NCBI GenBank assembly: GCA_002104905.1
Contig: MCFE01000058.1
Coordinates: forward strand, 1-64,000
Length of the DNA stretch: 64,000 nucleotides
Direction of reading: 5' to 3'
Origin: Basidiobolus meristosporus CBS 931.73
Taxonomy: Eukaryota; Basidiobolomycota; Basidiobolomycetes; Basidiobolales; Basidiobolaceae
Part shown: piece after piece, positions 10,140 through 21,221 of the stretch
Layout: each line of letters starts with the position of its first letter
Position numbering within the stretch: position 1 is the stretch's first letter
Position numbers and translations under genes: made by a program
Notes under the pieces: generated by a model
Databases searched by the model: none
Told to the model about the DNA's origin: nothing
The model's input: the letters and a program-made list of their open reading frames with translations, nothing else

Positions 10140-10300
10140 ACTGTCACAATCTCGTCACTTTTTAGTATTTAGGATCAATAACTCCATGAGCTACTTTGCT
10201 ACATAGTATCGAGTACAATCTAAGCCTTTCTAGGCCTGTATGAGTAGCACCCACAGCCAGAAGCCCCAAGAATATCTGGAGTTGTGTTATTAGAAGAAAT
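10140..10300 (-). pseudogene. Cysteine-rich peptide, copy D, remnant
   Basis: On the minus strand, AATAACACAACTCC…, then SGCGCYSY-like codons and a 3' tail with GTAGCAAAGTAGCTCATGGAG match the propeptide, the end of the module and the 3' region of A-C. The middle is missing and no start codon or signal peptide remains. It is the oldest-looking copy and lies next to the LPMO gene. Confidence 0.55.
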
Positions 10301-10414
10301 CACCAAACGAGTTCCTGGGTATTGAACCAGGATACCGGGTTTCAGAACAATAATAAAGCTACGATGAAGGTATATTTATTGGTAAATATGTAAAGCATGG
10401 TGTTGCCAAACTAA

Positions 10415-11323
10415 CTAGTAATCACATTCAATCTGGTTGATGCCACCGCGACAGACCGTTCCGGGTGCACAATGTTGAGTGTATTCATATCCATTGGTGC
10501 ACACCTTGAACTCTTGGGAGATACCGGGGCTTGCACATTTTTTCGAATATCCCGAGCATCGGCCTAATACACTACCCGATTTTGGCGGGTTTGTAGGAGG
10601 CTTGGCAGGCTTTTTAGTGGGCTTTACAACGGAGGATGGCTTCGAAGGCTTAGCCGTTGTCGTGGGATTGGAGGGTTTTGGATCTACCGCACCGCCACCA
10701 TTCCCAGCAATCCTTACGGTTGGTCTCTTTGCGAACAGGTCCTTGCCGCTGTAACCGCCGTTGGTGAATTCAGGGATAGTCGCATATCCAGGAAGATTGA
10801 CAACCAACAGTTTGGGGCCAGTGACAGAACCCGATGCAGTGCCTTGAACCTCAATGTCGGCGCAATTCATGTAATATTCACGATTACCAGTTTTGTTGAT
10901 CCAAGCCCAAGCTAGAGTGGCCCTGCCACTGGGTGCTCCGGCGGGTATCTGAATACTGAAATCCAGTGATGCAATCAAACAATCATCAAATACATCCTTG
11001 AGGACGACAAACGTATTGTCATCGTAGGATAAAGCAAATTGGCAATGACCTCCGTTGTGAGGAGCACCTCCACTAATCTTGACTGGAAGTTTGCTACCAG
11101 CTTTGACAGTTTGTACTATCCCGCCTCTTCCGTACCCACGGCAAGGGTAGGGCCAGCGACCTGGGTCCAATGGAGAAGCCATATCATAGTCGGGGGTTCC
11201 CTTATATGTGGGGTTGTACTGCGACTCGCGAGGAGGAGGTTGAATCATTTGCATATGACCGAGAGCAATTGGAACTAGTGCCATTAGCGCCAAAACCGAG
11301 TGAGAGAGGTTGGAAAAAAGCAT
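10415..11323 (-). CDS. AA11-like lytic polysaccharide monooxygenase with C-terminal CBM19-like module
   Basis: 302 residues, single exon. A 22-residue signal peptide ends just before His23 (ALG|HMQMIQPPPRES), the N-terminal histidine of the copper brace. The second histidine lies in GGAPHNGGHCQF (H89; H93 is an extra one). The segment REYYMNCADIEV near 148-159 supplies the axial tyrosine. A Pro/Lys/Thr-rich linker (about 213-250) leads to a six-Cys module at 256-302 resembling CBM19 of fungal chitinases. AA11 enzymes oxidatively cleave chitin, so the enzyme is expected outside the cell, in wall remodelling or in attack on insect or fungal chitin. A TATA-like ATAAAATGG lies near 11415. Its neighbours are also secreted products. 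Family AA11 versus a close relative is inference. Confidence 0.88.
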   Translation of the reverse strand: MLFSNLSHSVLALMALVPIALGHMQMIQPPPRESQYNPTYKGTPDYDMASPLDPGRWPYPCRGYGRGGIVQTVKAGSKLPVKISGGAPHNGGHCQFALSYDDNTFVVLKDVFDDCLIASLDFSIQIPAGAPSGRATLAWAWINKTGNREYYMNCADIEVQGTASGSVTGPKLLVVNLPGYATIPEFTNGGYSGKDLFAKRPTVRIAGNGGGAVDPKPSNPTTTAKPSKPSSVVKPTKKPAKPPTNPPKSGSVLGRCSGYSKKCASPGISQEFKVCTNGYEYTQHCAPGTVCRGGINQIECDY

Positions 11324-12147
11324 GTTGTGTGACCTGCTAGCCTGCTAGAAATGAAGTCGGATCTACTCCGGTAAATCAGAAAGTATGCTCTCAGGAAAGG
11401 CCTGTCTGTGCCATTTTATACTTCACTGGAAGTGGTATTCCGTCCGAATTAGTAGGTAGGGAATGTGCAAAACCGGACTCAGGTTAGTAATAGCGAACTG
11501 TTGGCATGTAGCAATAAGCACTCGCTTGTGGTGTTACATTGGCATTTCAAACTCATCTACTTGCGCATCCACCTCAAAGTTTTATTGCTCCCATTCTGAA
11601 TTAGGTGCCGCGTTAGTCTACTTGCAACTGAAACTCCAATGATGGATACCAGGCATCAAGACGAGCTCAAGTGCATAAATTATCCTCCTAAAAGAATTCA
11701 AGTTATTGTGCAGGTGGTGTATCGATCAGCGATATTAATATGAAACCTCACACGAAGTGAAGTTACACTCCCCTTATTGATATCAGAAATCTCCGGATGA
11801 ATCATTCACTACGGAACGCTTGACTGCCAAAATTTGTATGAAAACAAGATACAGTGGATATAGGGATTACTTCGCCACTCTCCATGGAGAAGGGTAGCCA
11901 GGGCATTGATTTGTAAAAGGTAGTATCTATTTCTACCAAGGCTTCATTCAACCCCTCCACCGCCATACTTTAATCCTTGTCAGGCCAGCCAGCCTAAATC
12001 CCAAGTGTAGTAAAATCTGTCAAAATCCAACCCTAGTCATAAACTTCCTGCATAGTCAATGATCCGGAAGCTAAAATAGCTTCAAATATTTAATAGTGTT
12101 ATGAAATACGTAAATTGTAATGGGCAATGGCCTGTTACTCTTTAAGC
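11324..12147. other. Intergenic
   Basis: LPMO promoter on the right side of the gene, then spacer without a recognisable gene. Confidence 0.5.
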
Positions 12148-13110
12148 TCAGCTTTGGGGCATTGAACGACCAGAAACATCATTAGATATTGGCAAACCAG
12201 GCAGTAATCTCCCCAACATGTCAGCACGGTCGGGTTGGTCATAGTGCTGAAAGTGAGAGGCATCATTGTTCCAGATGAGCTTCTTGTCTGATGTATGTAT
12301 GGAGTCACAATGTTGTTTCGCTGCTGGAGCGCTCATACAATTATCCCTATGGATGATCAACACAGGCTTGGTAAACTTCGTCACCTCGGGAACAGTTGTA
12401 TACTCGAAATGGTCGAGTTCACTCACGACCGTATACCGATTTTCGAAACTCTTCAGCGTCTACGGACCATTCCGTGACCAAATCACCGGTCCTGGAAGCC
12501 CTGCCAGCGACCCATCGTCAGGATCAGCGGCCTTAGGATCGACCAGAGGATGATACATCACTTCTCCTATCTTCTCGTAAATCTATCAAGCCTGCTTCAC
12601 TCTCTCAGAAAGTGACTCATAGAGATCTTCCCCTGGTTCATATGTTGGCATCTTCATGGGCCGATATCCGCACCAGGCTCCTAAGCAACACATCTGTCTC
12701 TTGAATAGCCAGACGCTGAGGCTTCCTCAAAGACTCGGTCATCGTAAGCAATATCGAGCGACTCTGGTCCTCCTTGACAGATACCGACCAGGAAGAGTCT
12801 TGATTTATCCACATCGCCTCGGCTTATCAGGTAGTCCAGCCCCGCGACCGCATCCTCATTCTTTATTCTTGGGGTTTCCATTCGTCTCGGCTGTCCAGTG
12901 CTCTCTCCGACGGTACGCGGATCAAAGATGAGGGCAGCATGGCCTTCATCGGCCAACTGGGTGGCATAGTGTAATGAAGCTTGCTCCTCGATGAAAGAGT
13001 TAGGGCCAATGATCACAATGCTGAGCAGGTTGGGAGCACCAGTAAAGAACCCCGCCGATTGTCTCTCCATGGGGTGGGCATGTCACCTTCTCTGTAGTGT
13101 ATCTACCATG
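12148..13110 (-). pseudogene. Alpha/beta hydrolase (dienelactone-hydrolase/acyltransferase-like), inactivated
   Basis: The pieces read in order as one family member. First is a beta-strand and oxyanion region (…SIVIIGPNSFIEEQASLHYA…), then FDPRTVGES, then a nucleophile elbow GICQGG with Cys in place of Ser. An internal helical part (SLSERVKQA, IYEKIGEV) and the C-terminal core (KPVLIIHRDNC, then SHFQHYDQPD with the catalytic His) follow. The frame is broken by stops at 12683-12681, 12588-12583 (two adjacent) and 12462-12460, and by at least one frameshift between the first two. Splicing does not explain these. Related proteins act on fungal polyketide or lactone substrates. Confidence 0.72.
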
Positions 13111-13335
13111 GACAGGCATATTGACTAGACAGGACCTGTGTTCTTTGGTCGGTTAGGTTTGTAAGATTCCCAGGTTTAGTGTTCTTCGATATGTTGGCCC
13201 TTATTTATTGATTTGGCTTTTTGATGATCATTCTAGCGCTCATATCTCCGAATTGTACAACTGAATTTATTCTGGGATATTTCGCCTCTCCTTTTTTATC
13301 TGAACTCCGATCGTGAATTAAGATGCCCAGATTAG

Positions 13336-13465
13336 TTGGTGTGCCTCGATTATCCTGGATGTTGGTGTGCCTCGATTATCCTGGATGTTGGTGTGCCTCG
13401 ATTATCCTGGATGTTGGTGTGCCTCGATTATCCTGGATGTTGGTGTGCCTCGATTATCCTGGATG
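13336..13465. repeat. Minisatellite, 5 perfect copies of a 26-bp unit
   Basis: The unit TTGGTGTGCCTCGATTATCC plus TGGATG repeats at 13336, 13362, 13388, 13414 and 13440 without a mismatch. Apparent proteins across it are only translated repeat. Perfect copies suggest recent expansion and likely length variation between strains. Confidence 0.95.
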
Positions 13466-14025
13466 GCTCAACTACATGGTTATTATTTATCTACCCCTAT
13501 TCTTCTTGCTTACTAAATACTGTATTCAGCTAACATCAATATTTGGCATACTTCCATCTGTGGCTAATATCTCAACATTAAGGTAATTCCCATACCACCC
13601 ATTTTCTCTAGCCTTGGTGCACAAAACTCTGCTCATTTTGAGGTGTTGTCAATCATACCTTTGTGATCGAGCTTTAGGGTCCCTTTTTCTTAATCCACTG
13701 ATTGCTTAGCAGATGGGCTACCATACTTGGGCAATTAGGAACCAGTTAATAGACTCAACTACTCACTTTATTATGCATCTTAAACTGCCCTAGAGTCATA
13801 TAACATATTTGATAAACTTTCGCACTCTGCATAGCTGTACTCAAGTCCATTGACCAAATACTGGTAATTCCTTGCTGAAGTCCACGTGTGTAGCAATGAT
13901 TACTACAGAAACATCGAAGAATGGGCACTCTACTCAAGCATCAATTTATTAAAGTGCGAGTGGGACTCCCTGATGGGTATATAAAGGTGACTAAAAGTAA
14001 CTAGTTGTACGTATAAATCAGAAAT
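13466..14025. promoter_or_regulatory. Intergenic and promoter of the secreted protein at 14026
   Basis: A clear TATA box, TATATAAA, lies at 13978-13985, about 45 bp before the ATG. Nothing else was recognised. Confidence 0.6.
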
Positions 14026-14463
14026 ATGAGAGCATTCCTCACACTCTTGTTACTTACCATAGTCTCTACTACCTTTGCGGCTCGGCTAGGCAAATGCCAA
14101 GGGTGGTCAGTAGCACCTCTTACTCATTCTGTTGGTGGCAAGTCAACATTTAGAGCTAACGATGAAGTCACGCTCAAGTGGAACGTGGGTATTTCACAAG
14201 TGAAATACATCCGTGAAGTAACCTTGAGCAGCGCCAAATCCAACCAACCTCTTCATACGCAGCTTCGCAGCTATCCCGGAATTAAAGCCTCGAATGGGAA
14301 AATTACTTTTAAACTCTCTGTACCTCTTTGTCTTCAAAGAGAGGGTGAATACTTCCTTAACGTGGTCGCCAGCACTCCCGGCAAGGAAGGTGACTGCTTG
14401 GCAACTACTCCCAGCTTCAGATTGACCCCGGAACCTAACAAGGATTATTCAGTATGTAAATGA
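14026..14463 (+). CDS. Small secreted protein, Ig-like, function unknown
   Basis: 145 residues with an 18-residue signal peptide (MRAFLTLLLLTIVSTTFA). The mature part has four cysteines and alternating hydrophobic strands (EVTLKWNVG, REVTLSSA, GKITFKLSVPLC, EYFLNVVAS), which suggests a small beta-sandwich. It weakly recalls the N-terminal Ig-like domain of Kre9/KNH and Ser/Thr-rich GPI-anchored wall proteins, but no GPI signal or Ser/Thr-rich tail follows. A strong TATA box precedes it and no intron is needed. It lies in the same secreted-product neighbourhood as the peptide array and the LPMO. The assignment beyond secreted protein is uncertain. Confidence 0.65.
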   Translation: MRAFLTLLLLTIVSTTFAARLGKCQGWSVAPLTHSVGGKSTFRANDEVTLKWNVGISQVKYIREVTLSSAKSNQPLHTQLRSYPGIKASNGKITFKLSVPLCLQREGEYFLNVVASTPGKEGDCLATTPSFRLTPEPNKDYSVCK

Positions 14464-15321
14464 GTCCCCGGAACTGTAATGACTAGGGCATCATAGTTTA
14501 TGGACCCAATAAACTAGGGTTTCCTGCTACCCAATCTATTTTACTTCGATAATTGCCAAGGATGTTGTTAGCGTAAGCATTTATGGAGATCAACCCAACT
14601 TCTGGAAAAGCATACATAAGTTCATTTGTGAAGCTTGTAGCGGTTCACAATTTGAATTCTGAAGTTGCTGTATTTCCTGACCAAAATGAGTCTACAGTTT
14701 TCTGTATGATCACATGTTCCAATATCACTAACCCTTGTACTCTCTAATACCCACCCTACTCTTATCTTGGGGAGCAATGGCCAGACCTATCCCAGGCTTT
14801 GACTCCAGTTCTTATCACTTAAATAAGCTCCCATAGTTACACACTAAACCGCTCCTTGCATCCCGACCATTGTCACAAAGTCAACATGTATAGATATTGC
14901 ATGCCAAAATTGGATCACGAATAGGTTTAACTTTCACATCAACAATTGCAACAATGCAAGAGCTCTTTGATATAACCTTCGAGATTGAGGGAAATGATGT
15001 AATACACGTGCAAAAAATTCAACTGACCAAATAAGCTCGCCTCCGTTGAAACCTCCATTCACTCTGCGAAGATCTCCAATCTCGATGCAGAAATTGATTG
15101 GTATATGAGCGACTGACAGAGAAATGAAATGTCACAAATCATAGATTTGCGGACAGTTTCGCGGACAGATTTGCGGGTTTATTCTAATTTTAAGTTTGTC
15201 CACCTTGCTGATTCCGCAGTTTGGACTTGAAAATTCCTTGCTGTGTATATAATCCACACGCGGCCTACGTTCTCACCCATGCTTATCTCACTTCTACACG
15301 TGCAACGTCAAAGAGTTTCGT
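14464..15321. other. Intergenic
   Basis: No gene recognised. A TATATAA element near 15246 may serve the ABC transporter at 15322. A short duplication, TTTGCGGACAGTTTCGCGGAC, lies near 15147. Confidence 0.5.
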
Positions 15322-18300
15322 ATGGATCCGACAAGTGAACTTCCAAAGCATCGCTCTAGGCGACCGCCACCTGGGGTGGACACCTCAAATTTCCTTTCCT
15401 TCTTCACCTTTCAATTCGTAGAACCTCTCATTCTTTTCGGCCGTAAAAACGAGATAGCAGAAGAGCATCTGCATGAGCTGGGGAAACGAGAGCAAATCGG
15501 GCAGCTAACCGAACGCCTTGCCTTCGAGTGGAATATCGAGTCTAAGAAAGCAAAGCCCAGCGTGTTGAAAGTCTTGTGGAGAGTTTTTGGGCCTTACTAC
15601 AGCACTACCTTGATAACCTGCGCTATAGAGGCTGCTGCTCAAATCGGGGAAGCTGTGGTGCTAGGGTACTCATGATTCCCATTGATCCGAGAAAATGGCA
15701 CTAATCGCACTTGAATTTTCTAGATATCTCATTCGGTTCTTTCAGGATCCGGATACACCCGCCAAAGACGGATACCTTTACGCATTTGCTCTATCAATGT
15801 GTACATTGGTCCATGCGGTGATACCCCATCATTTTTACTTTGCTGCCCTACGAACTGGGCTTAACATGCGAATGAGTCTGATTGCGCTTATGTATCGTAA
15901 GTGCATGTCGCTATCAATGACATCGTCCATTTCAACCGGAGCGGTGATCAATCTGATTTCCAACGATGTTCAGCCGTTCGAAAACGCCGCACCCATTGCC
16001 ACTTGGGCCATTATAGGACCGCTGCAAACGATCGCGATCATTGTAGTCCTCTACCGGGAAATTGGCCCCTCTGTGTTCGCTGGGTTGGGCGCGTTTGTTG
16101 TTCTCTTACCGCTACAGGCGTATTTTGCGAAACGCTTCTCCCGCATGCGGGAAGAGACGGTGACCCATCGTGACGAACGTATAAGGACACTCTCGGATAC
16201 CCTCAGCGGAATCGATCTCGTCAAACTCTCGACCTGGGAGGATCCCCTCTGTGAAAGCATCAACAGGCTAAGAGAAAAGGAGCTAAAGTACATTAGCAAA
16301 TCCAACAACATGCGCGCTTTCAACATGGCCAGCTACTTCTTCTTCCAGAGCGTAGCTTCGCTCTTGACCTTTGCGACATACTGGGCTACCGGGAATTCGC
16401 TGCGACCAGACAAAGTGTTTGTTTCGCTGACACTGTTTAACGTGGTCCGTTTGACTATGACAAGCTTTTTCCCCCAAGCGCTGGCCACCATATCGGAGTC
16501 CTTCGTTTCCGCCAGAAGAATCCGAGACTTTCTAATGCTGACGGAGCTCAAGCATCTGGAAAGTGTCGATTCGAATGATGGGGGTTTGAGGAGCTCCAAT
16601 CGACCGGGAGTACTCTTGGAATTGAAGGAAGCGGCATTTAATTGGGCCATCAACCATGACCATTGCGTCCTACGGGATTTGTCGTTCAGCCTGGGCCATT
16701 CCGAGCTTCTGGCAGTTGTTGGGCCAGTTGGTGCCGGGAAGACCTCATTATGTATGGGGATCCTTAATGAACTCCACTTGGATCATGGTAGCATGTATCT
16801 CGCCCCCTCCATTCGGATTGCATACGCAGCGCAATCGCCTTGGCTCTTTGCTGGCACTATTAAAGAGAATATCCTGTTTGGCGCAGCGTACGAACCTCTA
16901 CGATTCGCGAAAGTCATCCAAGCCTGCCAACTCGAGAGCGACTTCTTGATTCTCAGTAACGGAGAGAACACGCTGATCGGGGAAAGAGGCGTGACCCTTT
17001 CCGGTGGCCAGAAAGCCCGTGTGGCACTTGCTCGAGCGGTGTATCAAAAGGCTGACCTATATATTCTTGACGACCCTCTGTCGGCGGTAGATCCGCATGT
17101 TGGGTATAAGATGTTCCACGAATGTATACGCGGCTTTTTGAAAGGAAAGGCGGTAATCCTAGCCACCCATCAACTACAATATGTCAAGGATTGCACTGAG
17201 GTGTTGATTCTCGATGGAGGAATTCCGATATACTCTGGGCTTTCTCGGGACCTCTTGGTACACCCTTCCCAACCTGGCAATGGGGCAGCTACCCGCAAAA
17301 CATTTATTGACGTTCTGCGAGAATTCTACACCTACAACGGGGATGATGAGGTTGCGCCAGAACAACTCTCTAGGAGAAGATCCGTTGTGAAATTGGTCGA
17401 AGAGGATGACCTCGCTGATGTCGATGTAGAAACCCAAGTCGAGGAATATGATCCAAAGGCTAATCAACTTGTGGCCGAAGACCGAAACATGGGAGGCACA
17501 AGTCTACGTACGTATGTAGAGTTCTTCAGGGTCGGATCGTCAGCATTCTACCTGATTCTTGTTGTATTGTCGCTGTTTGTAGGGCAAGGGTTCTCGGTGG
17601 CTGCCGACTTTTTCCTCTCCAAATGGGCTGGATATGACGACGTGAAGCAGGGAAAGCAAGAGAATGTGGGGATCTTCGCGGCACTGACTGCACTAACCGT
17701 CATATTTGCCGGCGTGCGTGCTTTGCTATTCTTTAGAGCTATGCACAACTCATCCAGAGAGATCTTCAAAAAGATGCTCCATGCCGTATTAAATACAGAC
17801 ATCAACTTCTTTCGAATGCACCCTCAGGGCCGTATTCTCAACCGGTTCTCAAAGGACCAAGCCAATTGTGATGAGCTTCTGCCGCTGAATTTCTTCGACG
17901 CAGTCCAGTGCTTCTTCATGCTTCTGGGTTCCGTCGTAGTAGTATGTATTGGCAATCCTTGGGTGATCATCTCCCTGCCATTCCTGGGCGTTATATTCTA
18001 CACCCTTAGACAGCTATACATGCTCTCCTCTCGCCAAATCAAGCAGATCGAATCAACAACCAGATCACCGGTCTACTCCTTGCTCTCAGAAACGCTTGAC
18101 GGCTTGTCTACGATCCGAGCATATGGGGCTCAGAATCGATTCATCAACATGTTCATCAACGCCGAAAGCGAGAATTCTCGAGCCTTCTTCATGTACATCT
18201 GCTCAGCAAGATGGCTTGGCTTTCGTCTGGACATTCTTGCCACAGTGTTTCTGACTGTCACAGCGTTTGCATCGGTTGGTGCTCGGTCGACGCAATCTGC

Positions 18301-19312
18301 GGGGCTTGTAGGGCTATCTCTGAGTTACGTGCTGCAGCTGATGGGCATCCTTCAATGGGCTGTCCGACAGTCGATCGAGGTGGAGATTACGTTTGTGTCG
18401 GTCGAGCGTATGCTCTCGTACACCAAGCTACCTCCGGAAGGGCCGAGGGTGACCGATGTCCGCCCACCTAAAAACTGGCCGCAGGACGCCTCCGTGGAGT
18501 TTAGAGGTATGTCGCTTGTTTATCCGGGATCGGATAAAGCAGTGCTTCAGAACATTAACTTGGAAATCCGTCGCCACGAAAAAATCGGGGTCGTGGGACG
18601 GACCGGGGCTGGAAAATCGTCGCTTTTGACGGCGCTCTTCCGGCTTTTTGAAGCCTCGCCATCTGGCAGTATTTCCATTGATGGCATTCCAATCTCTGAC
18701 CTTGGATTGCATGACTTGAGAAAGGCGATATCCATCATTCCTCAGGTGCCATTCCTATTCAAGGGGACGCTTCGGTTCAATTTGGATCCTTTCAATGAGC
18801 ATGACGATCAAGCCTTATGGAGGGCGCTAGAGCTTGCCGAGCTTAAGGATACGGTTTGCAAGCTAAACGCGGGGCTTGATACCGAGGTGGCTGATAACGG
18901 AAAGAACTTCTCCATTGGCCAAAGGCAGTTGCTGTCGCTTACTCGGGCCATCCTTCGGAACACCAAACTCCTGGTGATGGATGAGGCCACGGCGAACGTG
19001 GATTTACAATCAGACAGATTCATACAACGCTCCATCCACACGTGCTTCGAGCAAGCCACTGTTCTGACGATCGCCCATCGGTTAAACACGGTCATCGGAG
19101 ATTACGACAGAATCCTGGTTCTGGACCAGGGAAGGGTCGTGGAATTTGACGAACCGTGGATATTGCTGCAAAAGGAGAATGGTTGGTTAGCGGGCATGGT
19201 ACGTAGCACAGGGCCAGAGAGTGAGCGTGAACTAAGAGCCGTTGCTAAGAGGCAATGGGAACAACGCTATCATCGTGATTCGACTACTACACCTCAGTTG
19301 GTGGAATACTAA
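15322..19312 (+). CDS. ABCC-type (MRP/short) multidrug transporter
   Basis: Two exons, 15322-15665 and 15724-19312, with a 58-bp intron (CACTAATC branch point), give 1310 residues. The architecture is TMD1-NBD1-linker-TMD2-NBD2 without an extra N-terminal TMD0, as in short ABCC proteins. NBD1 has Walker A GPVGAGKTS near 448, signature LSGGQ near 540 and Walker B ILDDPLSAVD near 561, where Asp replaces the usual catalytic Glu, as is typical of ABCC NBD1. NBD2 has GRTGAGKSS near 1073, FSIGQ near 1177 and LVMDEATANVD near 1200. The linker between NBD1 and TMD2 is acidic and contains RRRSVVK, a possible PKA site. Family members export conjugates or drugs at the plasma or vacuolar membrane. The substrate is unknown. 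Confidence 0.93.
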
Positions 19313-19583
19313 ATAGATTATTGTAGTAATAAAGCCAATACCCAAGTGCGAATTAAAAATACATATATACAACCCAGAGCAATAACTCTTCGCTGCAAAG
19401 TTGGGAGGGAGGATGACCGAATGTATCGCAGCAAAAGCCAATATTTGGTAGTATTTATGACATAAGATAGATACACTTGTTGATTACATGATCTTCACCA
19501 AAACTCTTTCTTTCCACTTCACTTCAGTACACAAAACTCTTTCTTTTCACTTCAGTACGCTTCAACGAACCTTGGCATCATAC

Positions 19584-20854
19584 TTAGCCTCCGATCTGTT
19601 TATCTTCTGACTGCAACTCGGTGACAATGAGCGCCTTCTTCACCTCTTGAAACTCCTCTCTTAGGATTCTAACTTCTTGGTTCTCTTTCTCCAGTCTTTG
19701 TCTCCATTCAGTGATCCTGTTGCTTAATTCGTCCCGTGCTGTAGCGCGCAAATGTTGAGTCTGTTGAAGAGTGATTTTCTGCAAGTCGATCACCTCCTGA
19801 TGAGGATTCGGGATCCGCTCTCTCTGTGCCTCCTTGAGATACTGTAGAATTTCTCGTGTTGTCATCTCAAGTGCATTCTCAATGGCCCTTATTTGCGCGT
19901 CGATATCGGTGTTATCACTGACTCTTAGATTGCTGATGAGCTGCTCCAGAGCGTGTTCCAATCTTCGTACCCATTCGTACGCGATGTCTTCGTTCTTGAC
20001 TTTGGTATAGGCCCCTGTTTCAAGTCTCAACCCAGAAGTTAGGCATGCATTCTCGGGAATCAACGCTTTTAATACTATCCTACTTGTGATGCTTTTCTTT
20101 TTTTGCCTTGAGTGCCTTTGCTACGTTAGAGAGACTTTCCTTGCACTGAATCTCCCCATATGCCTTATCCTCTGCACACAATTCCTTCGCATACTTATCT
20201 TGGGTTTTAAGATGCTCTTGTTTACGCAAAGATCCTGAAATCCCCCTCTTTAAACTGGTTAACGTTTCGGGTTGTGTTTCTACTGGCTGCAATTCGTGTT
20301 TGGTTGCAATGCTCACGTTCATTTCTGCCCCAGTGCGCTCCAGCGATCTCTCTGCTCTTAGAGGAATGGATTCCGGAGCTTCCCCTGTCCCAAGCAATGC
20401 AATGATGAACATGATGGTGGCGTTGGGTGGGATCACTCCTGAGCGGCCGCGTTCATCCCAAACATGGTCACCAGTGACCCAGAACCTTGCAACTTCACCG
20501 ACCGACATTTGAAGGATGCCTTATATCCGCTTTGAATGACGTCGCAAGAATTTATTTGGTCGGTATACATTACCTTCTTCCCAGGCGTTTCCGACGCCGA
20601 TTTTGCACCTGAAAGGCTCACCACGATTATAGAATGGTTGGGCTGCCGTACCGGCCTAGAGTGGACTTGATCAGAATACAGAATCCTCCACCAGCCATCA
20701 CCAAGCATACGTACAATGTAGAGATATTGGAGGGTAACCTGTCCACCCTGGATGGATTCGTTAGACAGTGGCTAGGACATAAGCACGAGTAACCGACCCT
20801 CTTGGGGAAATTTTTCCCATCGCCAAATTGGATAACTTCACGGGTGTTTCCCAT
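19584..20854 (-). CDS. FKBP-type prolyl isomerase domain fused to a coiled coil
   Basis: Proposed exons: 20854-20798, 20747-20715, 20655-20574, 20519-20084 and 20025-19584. The sum is 1050 nt, giving 349 residues. Exons 1-4 encode a full FKBP domain: GDGKNFPKR, YNRGEPFRCKIGVG, NAWEEGILQMSVGE and GVIPPNATIMF. Of the FKBP12 active-site residues, Trp59 and the Ile after GV are kept, while the Phe36-Asp37 pair reads differently (FYN). A Lys/Glu-rich segment follows. A 58-bp intron with CCTAAC joins it to a long coiled coil (…RRLEHALEQLI…, EWRQRLEKENQEVRILREE). If that intron is not used, translation stops at 20080 after 203 residues. FKBP15-like fusion proteins are a rough precedent. The role is unknown, possibly scaffolding. 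Confidence 0.72.
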
Positions 20855-21221
20855 TCTTGCTCCGTAGACACAAAGAAGGCAGTGACTTGCACAACTCCAA
20901 GTGTCCATGACTTTAATATTGGAGTGACGTCCACTGGATTGATGGTGAGGTAAGTGACTACCCAAAATGGCCCCTCGACGGTGGCATCAGAGCAGTCACG
21001 TCGGTGAATGATCGGGCCATTCTTGGGGCTTCCTTAGTTTGGCATTTTGACGCCACTACTTCCACACCCTTTCAGGTAAGTAACATTGGAAACCTCGGTA
21101 AAGATCACTTTAATTACGTTTATCTACATACGTTAGAATCCGGTCAGAGACCCATCAGAAAATACACACGACAGTAGCGTAGGGTATGGAAAAAATGGTA
21201 GCGTGTCATCGAGCATGCAAT
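20855..21221. other. Intergenic
   Basis: Promoter side of the FKBP gene and 3' side of the exchanger gene. Nothing else was recognised. Confidence 0.5.

Noticed and set aside
10479-10754. 91-codon plus-strand frame within the LPMO gene
   Set aside because: Antisense of the linker and CBM19-like module, no independent evidence.
13323-13586. 87-codon open frame over the minisatellite
   Set aside because: It is simply the translated 26-bp repeat, which shifts through all frames.
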